A DNA stretch of 64,000 nucleotides from Spirodela intermedia (Eukaryota; Streptophyta; Magnoliopsida; Alismatales; Araceae): positions 6,447,169 to 6,511,168 of the forward strand of contig LR746276.1 in NCBI GenBank assembly GCA_902729315.2, in the 5' to 3' direction. The position numbers were made by a program, and so were the translations under genes. Every line of letters starts with the position of its first letter. Positions within the stretch are counted from its first letter, which is position 1. Positions 35,619 to 47,569 of the stretch are shown here, piece by piece. The notes below the pieces were generated by a model. That model saw nothing but the letters and a program-made list of their open reading frames with translations, was not told where the DNA came from and searched no databases.

Positions 35619-38600
35619 TCACTGGGAGGAGCTCCCGCTGCCGCCTCCGCCCTGCCAGGCCAGGAAGCGCACGACGACGCAGGTGATGTTGTCGGCGCTC
35701 CCCCGCTGGAAGGCCTCCTCCATCAGCCGCCGCGCCGCAGCCTCCGGGTCCTCGATGGGCTTCACCATCGCCACGGCCTCCTGCAGCAGCACACACCGGG
35801 TTAGGTCAACGGTCCGCGGGTCAACGGGAAGGTTTTCCAGGGTTTTCCGGGCACCGCACCTCGTTGGAGACGACGTCCCAGAGGCCGTCACTGGCCAGGA
35901 TGAGGAACTCGAGGGAGCTGTCGACCACCTCCTCCTGCAATAATCTCACGGGTCCGCCGCCGCCGGTCAGACAGAGGAGGAGCTCCCAGCCCGCTGCCGC
36001 CGCTCGGCAGGCTGGAAAGGGGGAATCTTTAGGGTTTTCTTCTCACCTGGATCTCTGGGTCGGCGACGACGTACTGCTTCAGGAGCCGGTCGCCGAAGGC
36101 CCGGGAAACCGCGAGGACGCCGCCGACCCTCCATGTTCCTGCAGGGGAAAGAATGGCGCACTCTGGTCAGCGAGGTTGAGGAGCAAACACAATGCGGCCT
36201 CTGCGGGTGGTTGGGCGGGCTGGCGGCGTACCGGCCCACATCACGAATCCTCCGGCCTCCTCGATCCGCTGCCTCTCGTCGCTCTGGTCGGGCTTGTGGT
36301 CGCGGGAGACGGCGATCGCTGCGGGATTAGATTTCATGGCAAAAAAATTAACCAACCATTACCGACAGTTGACGAACACGCACGCTACAGTAGAAAAGGT
36401 TATATATTTTCGTTACGCGGACAAGTCAACGTATAAAAATAGACATCTGTGAGAGTGCCGGAGCGTGCGTGCTCTCCATCTGTGGGCACTGCCTTTTGAG
36501 GATGGGAAGAGAGCAAGAGGGTGAGTCCACCATGAGAGAGAGAGAGAGAGAGAGAGTCAGTCTTCATCTGTGGTCAGTGATCAAACGGGGAATGGCGATG
36601 ATGGACCGGCATCGCTCAAGGAATGAAGCAAAATTATCATAAAAAGTCAAGACACGGTTGGCGATTTTGACTGGCACAATTCTGCTGCCAAGATTGAGCG
36701 ACTTGGAGATCAAATCTGATGCAGCTGGAGAGGTAGAGGCCTCAAGTCAAAGAGTTGAAGGAGATGACGACAGAAGGCGGAGACACACATTCTGGGGAAT
36801 CCTATCTGAAACCTACATCATGGCGAGAAAGCCCTGAGGAGCCATGATTAATCTTTTCTCAGAATCCTACACGGGCTGAGGAGAAACCATAATACATTGG
36901 CATCAAAATCTATCCACGATTGAGTTGAAAAGCTAATAATAAGTCATAAGTAATCTTGCATCACATCAATGAGGATGCTTTTGTTACCAACTTCCATCGT
37001 GACTTCACAGCTCAGGCTATGGAAATAATGATCCTTGCATTGGCAACATGAGATGATTTCATCCACTTTGAGCTTAATGTTAACCCATAAATAATCCCAT
37101 AACAACGACGAGCTCCTGTTAAGAGATGACAAAGAAGTGAAGAAGAGGAGTTGTTCTTGACGAGGCAAAATACACTGCTAAGGGCAGATTCATGTTGCTA
37201 AGGGGATTTAACCAAGGAGAAGAGAGCTTTACCATTCATTATTCAGTCAGATGAACCCTAACGTGTCGAAAATGCAATTTCTGACAGGATAAGATCCCTA
37301 CCCCCAATTCCTATCGGTTGAAATTTTACAGACATATCGATTGTAAGCCTCTGTTGTATGCAAAACTGACACTCGAAAAATAAGCTCTATGTACCAAATT
37401 TGCTGATCTCTTCTAAGAGCCTCAGAATGAAGTGCAAAGTTTCTAATGCACCCATGCAGGCACAAGATACGGATACTGCTTCGTGCTGGGAAGCCAGAGT
37501 TTTGGACTAAGAGGGAACGACAACTCTTTTTGAAAAAAGAAAGGCCTCAATCAAAATGGATCGTATGATATTGAAATGACTCATTACTTTCTGTGCCTTA
37601 CTTTTGTGCTCGCAATGTTGCCCGCACAAAAAGGTGCATAAGGTAGAAGGTTGCAGAAAAAAAATGTGCAGTACGAGTGGAACCAACCTAATATCTCCTA
37701 TTGCAATGGGCAGGACGTACTCAACTGGAAAAGATGTCTTTGTCCAAATCCCATAGAAATTAAGCATCAGAAATCTAGAATACAAAAGATTAAAAACTAG
37801 TATAAAGTATATTATAGAAAAAATTATTCAGTAAATAATCACATCACAAAGGTAACAATCTACATAGTTCATCAACAAGTTGTGCTTTTACCATAGACTC
37901 AGATGTTGCACTCTGGCATCAAGGATAGGTTCACGAAAGTGTCTGATGTCGTAATTTACTATAATTACCATCCAAAGGGAAAACATTTAACATGAAGTTC
38001 GTGTCTAGTTTCAAATACCTCAAGGCATAGTAAAACTACCTCCTGTATTCAGAGCCCACAGCCCAATATCTTAGTCATTCAAACTAAAAATTATGAAAAA
38101 TTTCAACAGTGAATCAAGATCATGCAACAATGCCGTCATCATTCGGAACAAAATGGAAAGTGGGAGATCAATGAAAGTTACCATTGCCACCTCTACAGAC
38201 AACTGCCCTTGAATCTCCAACATTTGCAACTAGTAGACGGTCGCCAACTAAAATGGCAGTTGAAGCAGTGGAGCCAGCGTCCCTATTCTGACTAACTTCA
38301 GACTTCAAGAACTCGGAGTCTGTATGATTGTATGCATCCACTGTCGAACAACAGAACCTAAGGCTTTATTCTTGAAATAAAGAGAATTTCACCTAAATCT
38401 TTTCAACATAGAAAATAAATAAACCAAAGAATATTGAGGAAAATTATCTTCTATATTTGTGAAAAGAAAATACCTATTGCTGATTTTGTATCACTAATAA
38501 ACTTTGGATGCCTTATTAAATTGCTGAATAGGTTTTGTTTAACGTATTCTGCTGCACGGACACCTCCATGGCCTGAGTATAACAGAAATTTTTAGAATCG

Positions 38601-39690
38601 TCAATAAATCTCTGCTGTACATACTTCGAAACGTTGGGGTAAAAAATGTACAAGTAATGCATAGAAAACCGATAAGCCTCTTTTCTAAGTATTAATAAAG
38701 ACACAATGACTAAAAGAAAGTTCACTCTGACAAATCATTGATTGGGATCATGAAATATATAAACAAGTATCTAGTTTTCAACAGCCTGGTCATAAGAGTA
38801 TTACCATCAAATACACCAAAAAGACCAATAATTTCTCCATCTACTCCATCAATTCTTGTTTCATAGAAGTCCTCCATTGACGATCTCTTCCCAGGAGAGC
38901 TTGCATATCCATAGCTAAACTTTCCATTCTGACTGTCAAATAGAGAGAATGTGGTCAGTGAATAAATCCCACATTCCACTAACCAATGGATAATATCATT
39001 TTGTAGTCATTCTGCCTTCCTTTTTTTTGTAAAAATCAGTTTTGTAGTTCTCGATCCATTAGAAAAGGTTTGCTTCAAACGAAGGTCAAATCGAATGCAT
39101 CTTTAAAAGTTGAAGTTGTGAATTCTCCAAGCATGATAAACGTCATTCAAAATTACAGTATTAGTCGCTTTATCCCTGACTGGTAAAGGAATGGCTAGTA
39201 TCATCTGCTAGATAGCATGAACATAAAAACAAAGCAAAGAATATACATTAAATACAAATGAAAATTCACCTCTCTCGGATACGATATGATCCTGCTGGAA
39301 ATCGTTAAAAAAAAGGCTAACGAAAGATAAATTGGATAAATCTGAAATCATTTTCCATCAATCACGAAAATTGATACGATTCAAAGATTACATAGCCGAT
39401 AAGCAAAGTTAATCCAAAATACTCCTTCGGACATGTCCTCACATCCAAAACACCGAGCAACTCGGAAACACCAGCAGGCCAAAGCACAAAAAAGGCTATC
39501 TCTGCAGAGCAGAGACAAGCTGAAAGTGGCAAAGGAACTAGAGGGTTCTAATACGAGTGAAGAGGTGAAAACGAACAGAAATAATTCCCCGGACTGGAAT
39601 GAGAGGACACCTGAGACCCCCGCCGCTGACCGGGGAATCGTCCACACGAGCACCGTTGGCACTCGACGTAACCGTGTTGAAATAACCCAT
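35619..39690 (-). CDS. Protein phosphatase 2C, WIN2/PP2C59-like
   Basis: Eight coding exons on the minus strand: 39690-39611, 38932-38805, 38572-38474, 38340-38182, 36318-36232, 36138-36047, 35934-35860 and 35780-35619 (882 nt, 293 aa). It starts [10 protein letters not shown] and ends GSGSSSQ. The PP2C metal-binding motifs are intact: [64 protein letters not shown] and [11 protein letters not shown]. These Mg/Mn-dependent Ser/Thr phosphatases dephosphorylate target proteins; Arabidopsis WIN2, a close relative, was linked to bacterial effector responses, but the substrate here is unknown. The C terminus is slightly shorter than WIN2. All introns are GT-AG; intron 4 (36319-38181) is the longest. 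A non-coding first exon and 5' intron probably lie between 39700 and 40140. Confidence 0.95.
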
Positions 39691-41633
39691 CTCTTACGTC
39701 GGAGATCACCCAATCTGGCCTCCCTCCCTGATCCCAACCTCTGTTTCAAGAATAAGGACCCAAAGGCCCTGTCGTCTATCCACGGAGAGATCAATTAAAG
39801 AAGGAAACCAAACTGATCACAGAAAATTTGGCGAATTGAAAGACATCATTATCTGCTCTGTACCTGCCGCAACGTGACCGAACACGACGTCAACCTTAAC
39901 CCCGCTCCATCACCTGCACAGAAACAGAGTAATCTATTCCAGTAAACGGAAAATCCAGAAACCAGATCATCGTGATCTGAACGCGATACACGAATCCTAA
40001 CAATCATCACGGCTCTCGATCAGCGATCCCCACCTGCGGCAAGCGAGCACAGCGGGGGAAAGGGCGGTCGTAGAGGGAAGGCGGAGGCGAATACCAGAAA
40101 TAGGAGCAGCGGAGGAGAAGGCGCGGGGAGGGCCGTGGGAGGGAGCGGAGGGGGAACGCCCCCCCTTAAACGATTTTTTTTCCTTTTCAGAAAACGCCCG
40201 AAATACGAATTTCTCCCTTTTATCTAATTATTCTTGCGCCGAGCTAGAACACCGGGCGGGACGCCACGTGGCGGCGCGCGAGATGGGGCCGGATTGAAGG
40301 GTCGGTAACGGGGTCCGACGATCCAGCGGACGGGGTCAAAAACATGGATCCGTGATCCCACCGTAACGGGGTGCCCTGACGAGCTGCACCCATTTTCGAG
40401 GCCCGGACCTCCCCGGCCCGATTTCCCCCAATCGGGCCCAAATAAACCACTAAATACATATGTACATATATATATGGAGAGAGAGAGAGAGAGAGAGGAG
40501 GCGGGGAGGGGGGGGCTCCTTTGCTGTGTAGAAGCAGTGAACTCGGGAGAACTCACGTCTCAACGGGCAGCTCGCTGACCAAGCGCAGTGGACTTGTATT
40601 CTCGTCTCCGTTGGCGAACATATGAGGAGATGAAAGACCAAGGAGAGGGGCGTGGAGATTTTCAGCACCTTCTGACTCAGAGAGGCAGACAGGCAGAACT
40701 CGCAAGGCTTGTCACCTCCGTCTCCAGCTGCATGAAAGCGGAGATGGAACAGAGGAAGACGATCCCATACAGCGACGTTGGGTTGGCCCCCCTCTGAATA
40801 GACGCTCGGACAAGAATATCCGGAGTTGCGCGCGGACAAAGAGAAGCCGTCGAGGGGCAAAGGCTAAGTTCCAAAAGCCTTGAACATATTCCAAATCGGA
40901 GGCAGCGACCCATTGACCTTGTCTTCTTCGACATATTCCGGGGACGAAGGGCGAGGGAAACTGAGAAGAAGAATAAGAAGAAGATGATGAAGAAGAAGAA
41001 AACCAGTCGGTCAACGGGCGTATCCTCCTCCGTCGCCAAAGAACAGAGAGATACGGAGAGCGAGGAATCGAACTACGGTCCACCGAGCGGGAAACAGTGG
41101 ATGCCATCCCTTCGTCAAGCTGAGTCAAACAAGTCATCCGTCCCCCACGCCACACTACCATCGTCCAAGCTTGGTCAGCGCGGCCTATTTTCGGTGCACG
41201 GCGCGAAAACAAGCTCGGAGAAGGGGCCACGTGTTCCTCTATTGTAGAGCGACGGGCCGGCTTTTCGGGCCGTTCTTCGGGGGCCTTCTAGATCACTGCT
41301 TTGCGATTCTCAACGGACAAAAACAGAACGGACGGTTGGCACACGTTGGCTGACCACGTGCATCAGATGGGACCGCTTTGGCACAGCTGGATCCGATCCC
41401 GCCGAACAGTTCCGGCCGAGGATATGATCGAGGGGATGGTGGAGAGAGAGAGAGATATATAGTATATTAATTAATTAAAAGCAATTAATATATACTACTT
41501 GTAGTTATATCGGAGGGCGGCAAGGCCGCATTTTAAGGCTGCGACTGTGCTGGTTGGCGGTGGCGGGAAGAGAACGAAGAGTCGCCAGTGTCTTGTCCGG
41601 GACGCCATTTTCCACATCTTCTCTGTCCTCCGG

Positions 41634-41719
41634 TTGACTTTCGGTTCGGGCCGTTCCTCCTGATCAGCCCACGGATTCTGACGTGTCTAGCCGTCTCTTC
41701 TGTGAGCGGCAGAGGTCAA
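41634..41719. promoter_or_regulatory. Two W-box elements upstream of the WRKY gene
   Basis: TTGACT on the plus strand at 41634-41639 and TTGACC on the minus strand at 41714-41719, within 250 bp of the start codon. W-boxes are the target sites of WRKY proteins, so auto- or cross-regulation is plausible. Confidence 0.5.
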
Positions 41720-41791
41720 CGGACAGAAATCTGACGGCTGAGATTCCTTCCAGATTTACATCCCGGTTGTTCATCTATTTTCTTTTGGCCG

Positions 41792-41799
41792 TATAAATT
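41792..41799 (+). promoter_or_regulatory. TATA box of the WRKY gene
   Basis: TATAAATT lies 84 bp upstream of the start codon at 41883, giving a predicted 5' UTR of about 55 bases. Confidence 0.6.
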
Positions 41800-41882
41800 G
41801 CATCAAATCTCCGAGTAGTCTCCGGACCTCCCTCTTACTTCACCGGGTCCTCTTCCTCCCCTCCTCGCCCCCTCCGCCACCG

Positions 41883-43012
41883 ATGGCGGTTGACCTGATG
41901 GGATACTCGAGGATGGAGGAGGACGCGGCGGTCATCCAGGAGGCAGCGGCCGCCGGCTTCCGCAGCGCGGAGCTCCTCGTCTTCCAACTGTCCCACCGGA
42001 GACAGCAGCAGCCGCAGCCAGACTTCCGGGAGATCGCCGACTTTGCGGTCGGAAAGTTCAAGAAGGTAATCTCCATGCTGAGCCGCACCGGCCGCGCTCG
42101 CTTCCGGTCCGGCCCCATCGCCGCCACCGCCATCAGGGACAGGGCGGCGCCGCCGCCGACGGCCTCCACCGGCCCTAATCCCGCCGCCGTCCCCTCCTCT
42201 GCGCCGGCCCAGGCAACACACAGAGCCCCGGCGGCGGTGGCGGCGCTGCCGCCGCAGTCCGTGACGATCGATTTCTCAAAGCCGAGCCCGGTTATCAACG
42301 CGGACGGCTTCACTCTCTCCCAGTCGATGTCGTCAGCGTCTCCGTCCTTCATGACGTCGTTGACCGGCGACGGGAGCCTGTCCACAGGGAAGCTGGGCTC
42401 CGCCCTATTCGCCGGGAGGCCACCTCTCTCGTCGGACCTGAAGAAGAAGCGCCACTCCCACATCCACTGCGACTCCATCTCCGGCGGCCGGTGCCATTGC
42501 TCCAAGAAGAAGTAACCCACCCAACCCTTCTTTTGCCTCATCTGGTCTCGTATCATACGTCTCTACCATTCGGACGATCGATCTCAAACGGGCGATCGTC
42601 TCTCCCTCTTCAGGAGGCACCGGGTGAAGAAGGTCATCAGAGTTCCGGCCATCAGCTCCAAGATCGCCGACATCCCGCCGGACGAGTACTCGTGGAGGAA
42701 ATACGGGCAGAAGCCGATAAAGGGTTCCCCCTATCCGAGGTATATAGATCGCCAGAAGGTGCCCCTCGCCGATAATGGCCTGAACCTCCTCCTCCTTCTT
42801 GACCTTCTTCTTCTGCTTCTTCTTCTTCTTCCTCCTCCTCCTCCTCCTCCTGCAGAGGGTACTACAAGTGCAGCAGCCTGCGAGGTTGCCCGGCGAGGAA
42901 GCACGTGGAGAGGGCGCTCGAGGACCCTTCCATGCTCATCGTCACCTACGAGGGAGAGCACACCCACGGTCAGACCGCCCCCGCAGCGGCGGCGCGGCCA
43001 CCCAACGATTGA
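41883..43012 (+). CDS. Group IId WRKY transcription factor
   Basis: Three coding exons, 41883-42511, 42614-42739 and 42856-43012 (912 nt, 303 aa). The N-terminal part has the calmodulin-binding C-motif region ([20 protein letters not shown]). Next is the plant zinc cluster ending CHCSKKKRHRVKKV, diagnostic of group IId. The WRKY domain has WRKYGQK at 237-243 and the zinc ligands C257, C263, H287 and H289 (C-x5-C-x23-H-x1-H). The intron after PYPR is the conserved WRKY-domain intron. Group IId members such as AtWRKY7, 11 and 17 bind W-boxes, bind Ca2+/calmodulin and often act as negative regulators of basal defence; that role is inferred by family. The protein ends shortly after the domain. 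Intron 2 is a (CTT)n/(CTC)n pyrimidine tract. Confidence 0.96.
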
Positions 43013-44132
43013 GCTCAACGCCGGAGGAGGAGGCCAATCGATCTGAACGGGCGGATCCCTCCTCCCACACTTTCTCTCTCAACGTATTTTTCCCTTTTTT
43101 TAATCCCCGGATGTAAAGAAAATAGTTCCTCGATAGAACGCGACAAGAAAGGACGACCGGCAGCTTGACAGGTTGACCTGAGCATCGGGTATTCCCCCCC
43201 CCCCCAAAAGAATCCAAAGGGTGGGCGGCCCCTTCTTTAATCCCGGTGGAGTGAGTGGGAAGCGGCGTGGGGCCCGCAAATTTCCCCCGAGATTTTCCTC
43301 CGATAAAAAGTCAAAGGATAGGGGCGCACGAGTAGGCCCACCCTCGCTTTGTCTGCAGATGACGCCTCACCACTACCAACACCCCCACTCCCCTACGGGT
43401 TGCACATTCTCTGACCGGCGCCACGCTGGGGCGAGCAATCTCAGCCGTCCTTCGCGAGGACGTCAGATAAAGAGGACGGCGCCCCAGTTTATAATATAAT
43501 TAATTAACCATGGATATTGACTTTTCTCCCTTGTCGGAAGTAAATACAATATAACCTCGCGATAATAATCCGAGCTCGATAAACAAATTCCCCGGATGCT
43601 GAAAATCATTTTTGGATTTTTAAAAAATATTTCTTATGATATCTCGTGGATTTCTTTCATTATTAAATAATTATCGCCTCGTTGACAAATCTGGCGTCTC
43701 ACCTGCGTTGACAAGTCTGCGGAGGAGCCGCTGATGTCGGAGTGAGCCTAATGGGCCCGTCCTCCACATTGAGCACTCGAAAAAGCCGGCCCTCTAGGCC
43801 ATCGTCACCCCCAACGGTCGTGTACACGTGTCACCCGACCCCCGCCTATTTCTCTCTCGCTGTCTCTCTGTCTGTATCTCTCTGCTGTGCCCGCCAAATG
43901 CTTCGACAAAAGCAAAAGCCTGCCACACGGAAACGGCCCAGCTGTCCATGCCCCTATTTCACTGCTCTCTCTCTCCTCGCTCGCTCGCTAGGTAGGGGAA
44001 GCAAAAGGGGGCAGGGGGGTGTATCAGATCGGAGAGACATTTTGGCGTGCCCTTTTCCCGGCCAGTTGTGCATTTTGAGCGCCGGAGAGAGACCTGGATC
44101 AGGAGGAAGATTCGGGGGGGGGTCCTCCAGGG
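43013..44132. other. Intergenic between WRKY and EXO70
   Basis: It includes the WRKY 3' flank with a C-run at about 43197-43205, an AT-rich stretch at 43490-43680 and a CT-rich leader before EXO70. I see no gene. Confidence 0.5.
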
Positions 44133-46175
44133 ATGCATGCTCGCCTCAGCGGAGCCAGCGCATGTCTGATGGATCCCCCTCCCCCGCGCGCCTCCTCCTC
44201 CTCCCGCTCCACCGGCGGCAATGGCGTGGAGAACCTTCTGGCGGCGCGTCGGTCGGTTATGGCGAGCCTGGACAAGTCCCGCGCTGTCGCGGCGGCGCTC
44301 GGCCAGGCGGGGCCCCGGCTGGAGGAGATCCAGCAGCGGCTCCCCTCCGTGGAGGCCGCCGTGCGCCCCATCTGCGCCCCGGAGGAAGCGCTGGCGGCGG
44401 CGGGGGGGCACATCGACCGGGCCGTCGGCCCCGCCGCTGCAGTCCTCAAGGTGTTCGACGCCGTGCACGGCCTGGAGCCGTCACTGCTCTCCGATCCCAG
44501 CAAGGAGGACCTAGCGGGGTACCTCTCCGTGCTCAAGCGGCTCGAGGAGGCCCTGCGGTTCCTCTCCGAGAACTGCGGCCTCGCGATCCAGTGGCTGGAG
44601 GACATCGTCGAGTACCTCGAGGAGAACTCCGTCGCCGACCGTCGGTACCTCTTGGCCCTCAAGGCCTCCCTCCTCTCCCTCAGCGAGTCCAAGGATCCCC
44701 TCGACGGCGGCCTCCTGGGCGCCGCCCTGGAGCGCCTCGAGGCCGAGTTCCGCCGCCTCCTCGCCGCCGCGGAGACCATCGTGCCGCCGTCCTCCGCCGT
44801 GGAGAAGACCCACCCGATACTGGAGAGGCTGTCCGCGAACGGGCGGCTCGAGAACTGCATCAAGATCTTCGTGGAGGTCCGCGCGTCCAACATTCAGGCG
44901 AGCCTCAACGCGCTCGACCTCCAGTACCTTGAGATCTCCCCCGCAGAGTTCAACGACGTGCAGAGCATCGAGGGTCACATCAGCCAGTGGGGGAAGCACC
45001 TCGAGTTCGCCGTGAAGCACCTCTTCGAGGCCGAGTACAGGCTGTGCTCCGACATCTTCGAGCAGTGTGGACCTCCCGAGGTCTGGACCGGCTGCTTCGC
45101 CGAGATCGCGAAGAGGGCGGGGATCCTCGCCTTCCTTCAGTTCGGGCGGACGGTCGCCGACAGCAAGAAGGACCCCATCAAACTGCTAAAGCTCCTGGAC
45201 ATATTCGCCAGCCTGAACAAGCTGCGCTTGGACTTCAATCGCCTCTTCGGCTGCAAGCCCTGCGAGGAGATTCAGAAGGCCACCAGGGATCTAATCAAGA
45301 AGGTCGTCGACGGCGCCTGTGAGATCTTCTGGGAGCTCCTGGTCCAGGTGGAGCTGCAGAGGGAGATGCCACCGCCCGCTGACGGCAACGTGCCGAGGCT
45401 TGTCAGCTTCATGACGGACTACTGCAACAGGCTCCTCGGGGAGGAGTACAGGACGATTCTGACGCAGGTCCTGACCATTCACCGGAGCTGGAAGAAGCAC
45501 AAGTTCCTGGAGCGGCATCTCACGGAGGCGGTCCTGGACATCATCCGGGCCCTGGAGCAGAACCTCCAGGTCTGGTCCAAGGCCTACGAGGATGCGACTC
45601 TCTCCCACGTCTTCTTGATGAACACCCACTGGCATCTCTACAAGCATCTCAAGTGCACCAAGGTCGGGGAGCTTCTGGGCGAAGCCTGGCTGAGGGAGCA
45701 CGACCAGTGCAAGGAATTCTACGCCGCGAGCTATCTCAAGGAGACCTGGGCGAAGCTCCCGGGGATGCTCAGCCGGGAGGGCCTGATCCTCTTCTCGGGG
45801 GGCAGGGCCACGGCCAGGGACCTCGTGAAGAAGCGCCTCAGAGCCTTCAACGGAGCCTTCGACGAGATGCACCGGCGACAGTCCGGCTGGGTCATCCCCG
45901 ACAAGGACCTGCGCGAGAAGATCTGCCATCTCACCGTGCAGGCCATCGTCCCCGTCTACCGGAGCTACATGCAGAACTACGGCCCTCTCGTGGAGCAGGA
46001 CGCCAGCGCCGGTAAGTACGCCAAGTACACGGCGCAGTCGCTGGAGGATCTGCTCGGCTCCCTCTTCCAGCTGAGGCCCGTCAGATCTACGAGCCTCAAC
46101 CCGCGCCACACCAACGGAAACCTCTCCGGAGTGGTGGCCGCGACCCAGTACAAGTTCGCGCCCACAGTGGCATGA
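44133..46175 (+). CDS. Exocyst subunit EXO70 (single exon, probably G-type)
   Basis: Intronless ORF of 680 aa; starting at the second Met (44169) gives 668 aa. Conserved blocks include VENLLAARRSVMASLDKSRA, GLAIQWLEDIVEYLEENSVA, VQSIEGHISQWGKHLEFAVK, then GILAFLQFGRTVADSKKDPI, NTHWHLYKHLK, EGLILFSGGRATARDLVKKR and MQNYGPLVEQD. The long helical EXO70 fold covers the whole length. The exocyst tethers secretory vesicles to the plasma membrane, with EXO70 contacting phosphoinositides. The intronless structure and the N-terminal sequence argue against EXO70A1, which has many introns; the G class is my best guess from memory. Codons are very GC-rich (GCC, CTC, GAG dominate), so long open frames also occur in other frames over this gene; these are not genes. 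Confidence 0.94.
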   Translation: MHARLSGASACLMDPPPPRASSSSRSTGGNGVENLLAARRSVMASLDKSRAVAAALGQAGPRLEEIQQRLPSVEAAVRPICAPEEALAAAGGHIDRAVGPAAAVLKVFDAVHGLEPSLLSDPSKEDLAGYLSVLKRLEEALRFLSENCGLAIQWLEDIVEYLEENSVADRRYLLALKASLLSLSESKDPLDGGLLGAALERLEAEFRRLLAAAETIVPPSSAVEKTHPILERLSANGRLENCIKIFVEVRASNIQASLNALDLQYLEISPAEFNDVQSIEGHISQWGKHLEFAVKHLFEAEYRLCSDIFEQCGPPEVWTGCFAEIAKRAGILAFLQFGRTVADSKKDPIKLLKLLDIFASLNKLRLDFNRLFGCKPCEEIQKATRDLIKKVVDGACEIFWELLVQVELQREMPPPADGNVPRLVSFMTDYCNRLLGEEYRTILTQVLTIHRSWKKHKFLERHLTEAVLDIIRALEQNLQVWSKAYEDATLSHVFLMNTHWHLYKHLKCTKVGELLGEAWLREHDQCKEFYAASYLKETWAKLPGMLSREGLILFSGGRATARDLVKKRLRAFNGAFDEMHRRQSGWVIPDKDLREKICHLTVQAIVPVYRSYMQNYGPLVEQDASAGKYAKYTAQSLEDLLGSLFQLRPVRSTSLNPRHTNGNLSGVVAATQYKFAPTVA

Positions 46176-47116
46176 TCCGCAGGACCGTCCACGGTGACGA
46201 GCTACCCACCCTTCATCTTCTTCCTGCCTGCCCGCTCATCTTCCGGACAGGCCGCGCTGCAATTTTTGCCGGACCATCTGCTCTGCTGGGTTGTATGTAT
46301 TACAGTGATCGAGTGAGGGAGAGAGAGAGGGAGAGAGCACCGCAGCCGTTCTGCATCTACTCGATGAGGGAAGCAGTGCGCAGCGCTGAATTCCGGCGGA
46401 CGTGGAGAACCAGAGAACGCGGGGAAGGCGATGGTATGGAAGCTTTCTAGATGGTTCGATGGCGCGACACCTCTCGGAGTCCTCCGGATCTTGGAGCTGC
46501 GCGGTCTTGGTTCCTACATTCTCTTTGTTCTGATCTATCATCGGCCCATTTTCTCGTCCTTCCGTCCGGCTGCGGTGCGATGCTCTCTCTCATCTGGCCC
46601 GCGGCGGAGATTTCTCCTGGCCCATGGCTGGTTCACGTTTTCTCTCTGACTTTTTCGTCGTTTCTCATTTGGATTCTGCTTTTAACGAGGTTTTCAGCGC
46701 TGCCGTGGAGTTGACTTCGTGGGATCGATCGTCCCCTCACTCGCCCCTCTGTTGACCGTTGTGGTTGAAGGGGGAGGGGTGGCTTTTCTGGGCACCGGCG
46801 GAGGGGTGGTTGAAGGGGGACTTAGGATACGGACGACTAATTGAACTCTTTGGGCACCTCTGAGAGAGAGAGTTTGGGTTCCGGGTAAGTGATTTTACTA
46901 GTTGGGCTCGGAAGACGGAATCGGGCTGACTAAGACGAGGTGACCAGCCCAGGCCCATTCTCTGCCGAACGCCGTTCTCAGTCTGTTCCTCATTTCCCCA
47001 CGTAGTACGTCCCGGATAGCCCGTGGGCCTTTCGGCTCGTAATGTAACATCAAGGCCCATTAAGGACCTACCCCATACACGAACGCTGACGAGGATCATC
47101 ACACTGTGGGCCCCAT

Positions 47117-47167
<51 letters not shown>

Positions 47168-47569
47168 GGGGTAGGAGCGGATAACGGGGGGGTGGTCTTT
47201 CGTCCACGTCCGTCGGGTCCCGCCTTCTGTGTGACTGTTCTCCTCGGATGTTAACTTCTCACCCCTCCGCTCTCCTCCAGCGGGCTCAGATATTTTTCCC
47301 ACCTCCTAATTTTTATTATATATTTTCATAATAATTGTCCGCCGCCGTCCGATCGGTGCCCCACCTCCGCGTGACACGTCGGCTGCCCTCCCCTGTAACG
47401 TGTCAAAGCGCGTCGCCTTAGAAGTGCCCCCTCTCTCTCTCCCTCCCTCTCAATATCTATCTATCCTGGTTCTGGTTCTTGGGGTCTTCAATCGGTTCCT
47501 TACTTGTATCGGAGGAGCTAAATGGATTGGCGTTGATCCCTCGATTGATGAGGTCGGCGAAAGGGGGGG
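46176..47569. other. EXO70 3' flank and OXS3 promoter
   Basis: A (CT)n run lies at 47127-47164 and an AT-rich stretch with TATATATTT at about 47315. CT-rich leader sequence at 47440-47560 precedes the OXS3-like gene. I find no ORF with support. Confidence 0.5.

Larger units (their letters stand above)
39691..41882. other. PP2C leader and WRKY upstream region
   Basis: 39691-40140 is probably the 5' UTR and promoter of PP2C. A short (GA)n run sits at 40476-40498. From 40.55 to 41.25 kb several overlapping open frames exist on both strands without recognisable motifs. From 41.3 kb on the DNA is the WRKY promoter, with TGAC cores at 41634 and 41714. Confidence 0.5.

Noticed and set aside
35340-36452. 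Several open frames on the plus strand over PP2C exons
   Set aside because: They are complements of the PP2C exons 5-8, whose catalytic motifs are clear on the minus strand.
40677-41230. Overlapping minus-strand open frames of 120-172 aa between PP2C and WRKY
   Set aside because: Low-complexity Ser runs from a (CTT)n tract, no motif, and no splice pattern that joins them into something recognisable.
42624-43046. Frame reading through WRKY intron 2 giving a Leu/Pro-rich protein
   Set aside because: The Leu/Pro part is the pyrimidine tract of the conserved WRKY-domain intron; splicing restores the zinc finger.
43742-44932. Open frame of 396 aa on the plus strand across the EXO70 start
   Set aside because: Arg/Pro/Gly-rich translation in the wrong frame of a GC-rich gene; EXO70 motifs are all in the other frame.
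45291-46109. Antisense open frame of 272 aa inside EXO70
   Set aside because: Mirror of GC-rich codon use in EXO70; no domain resemblance.
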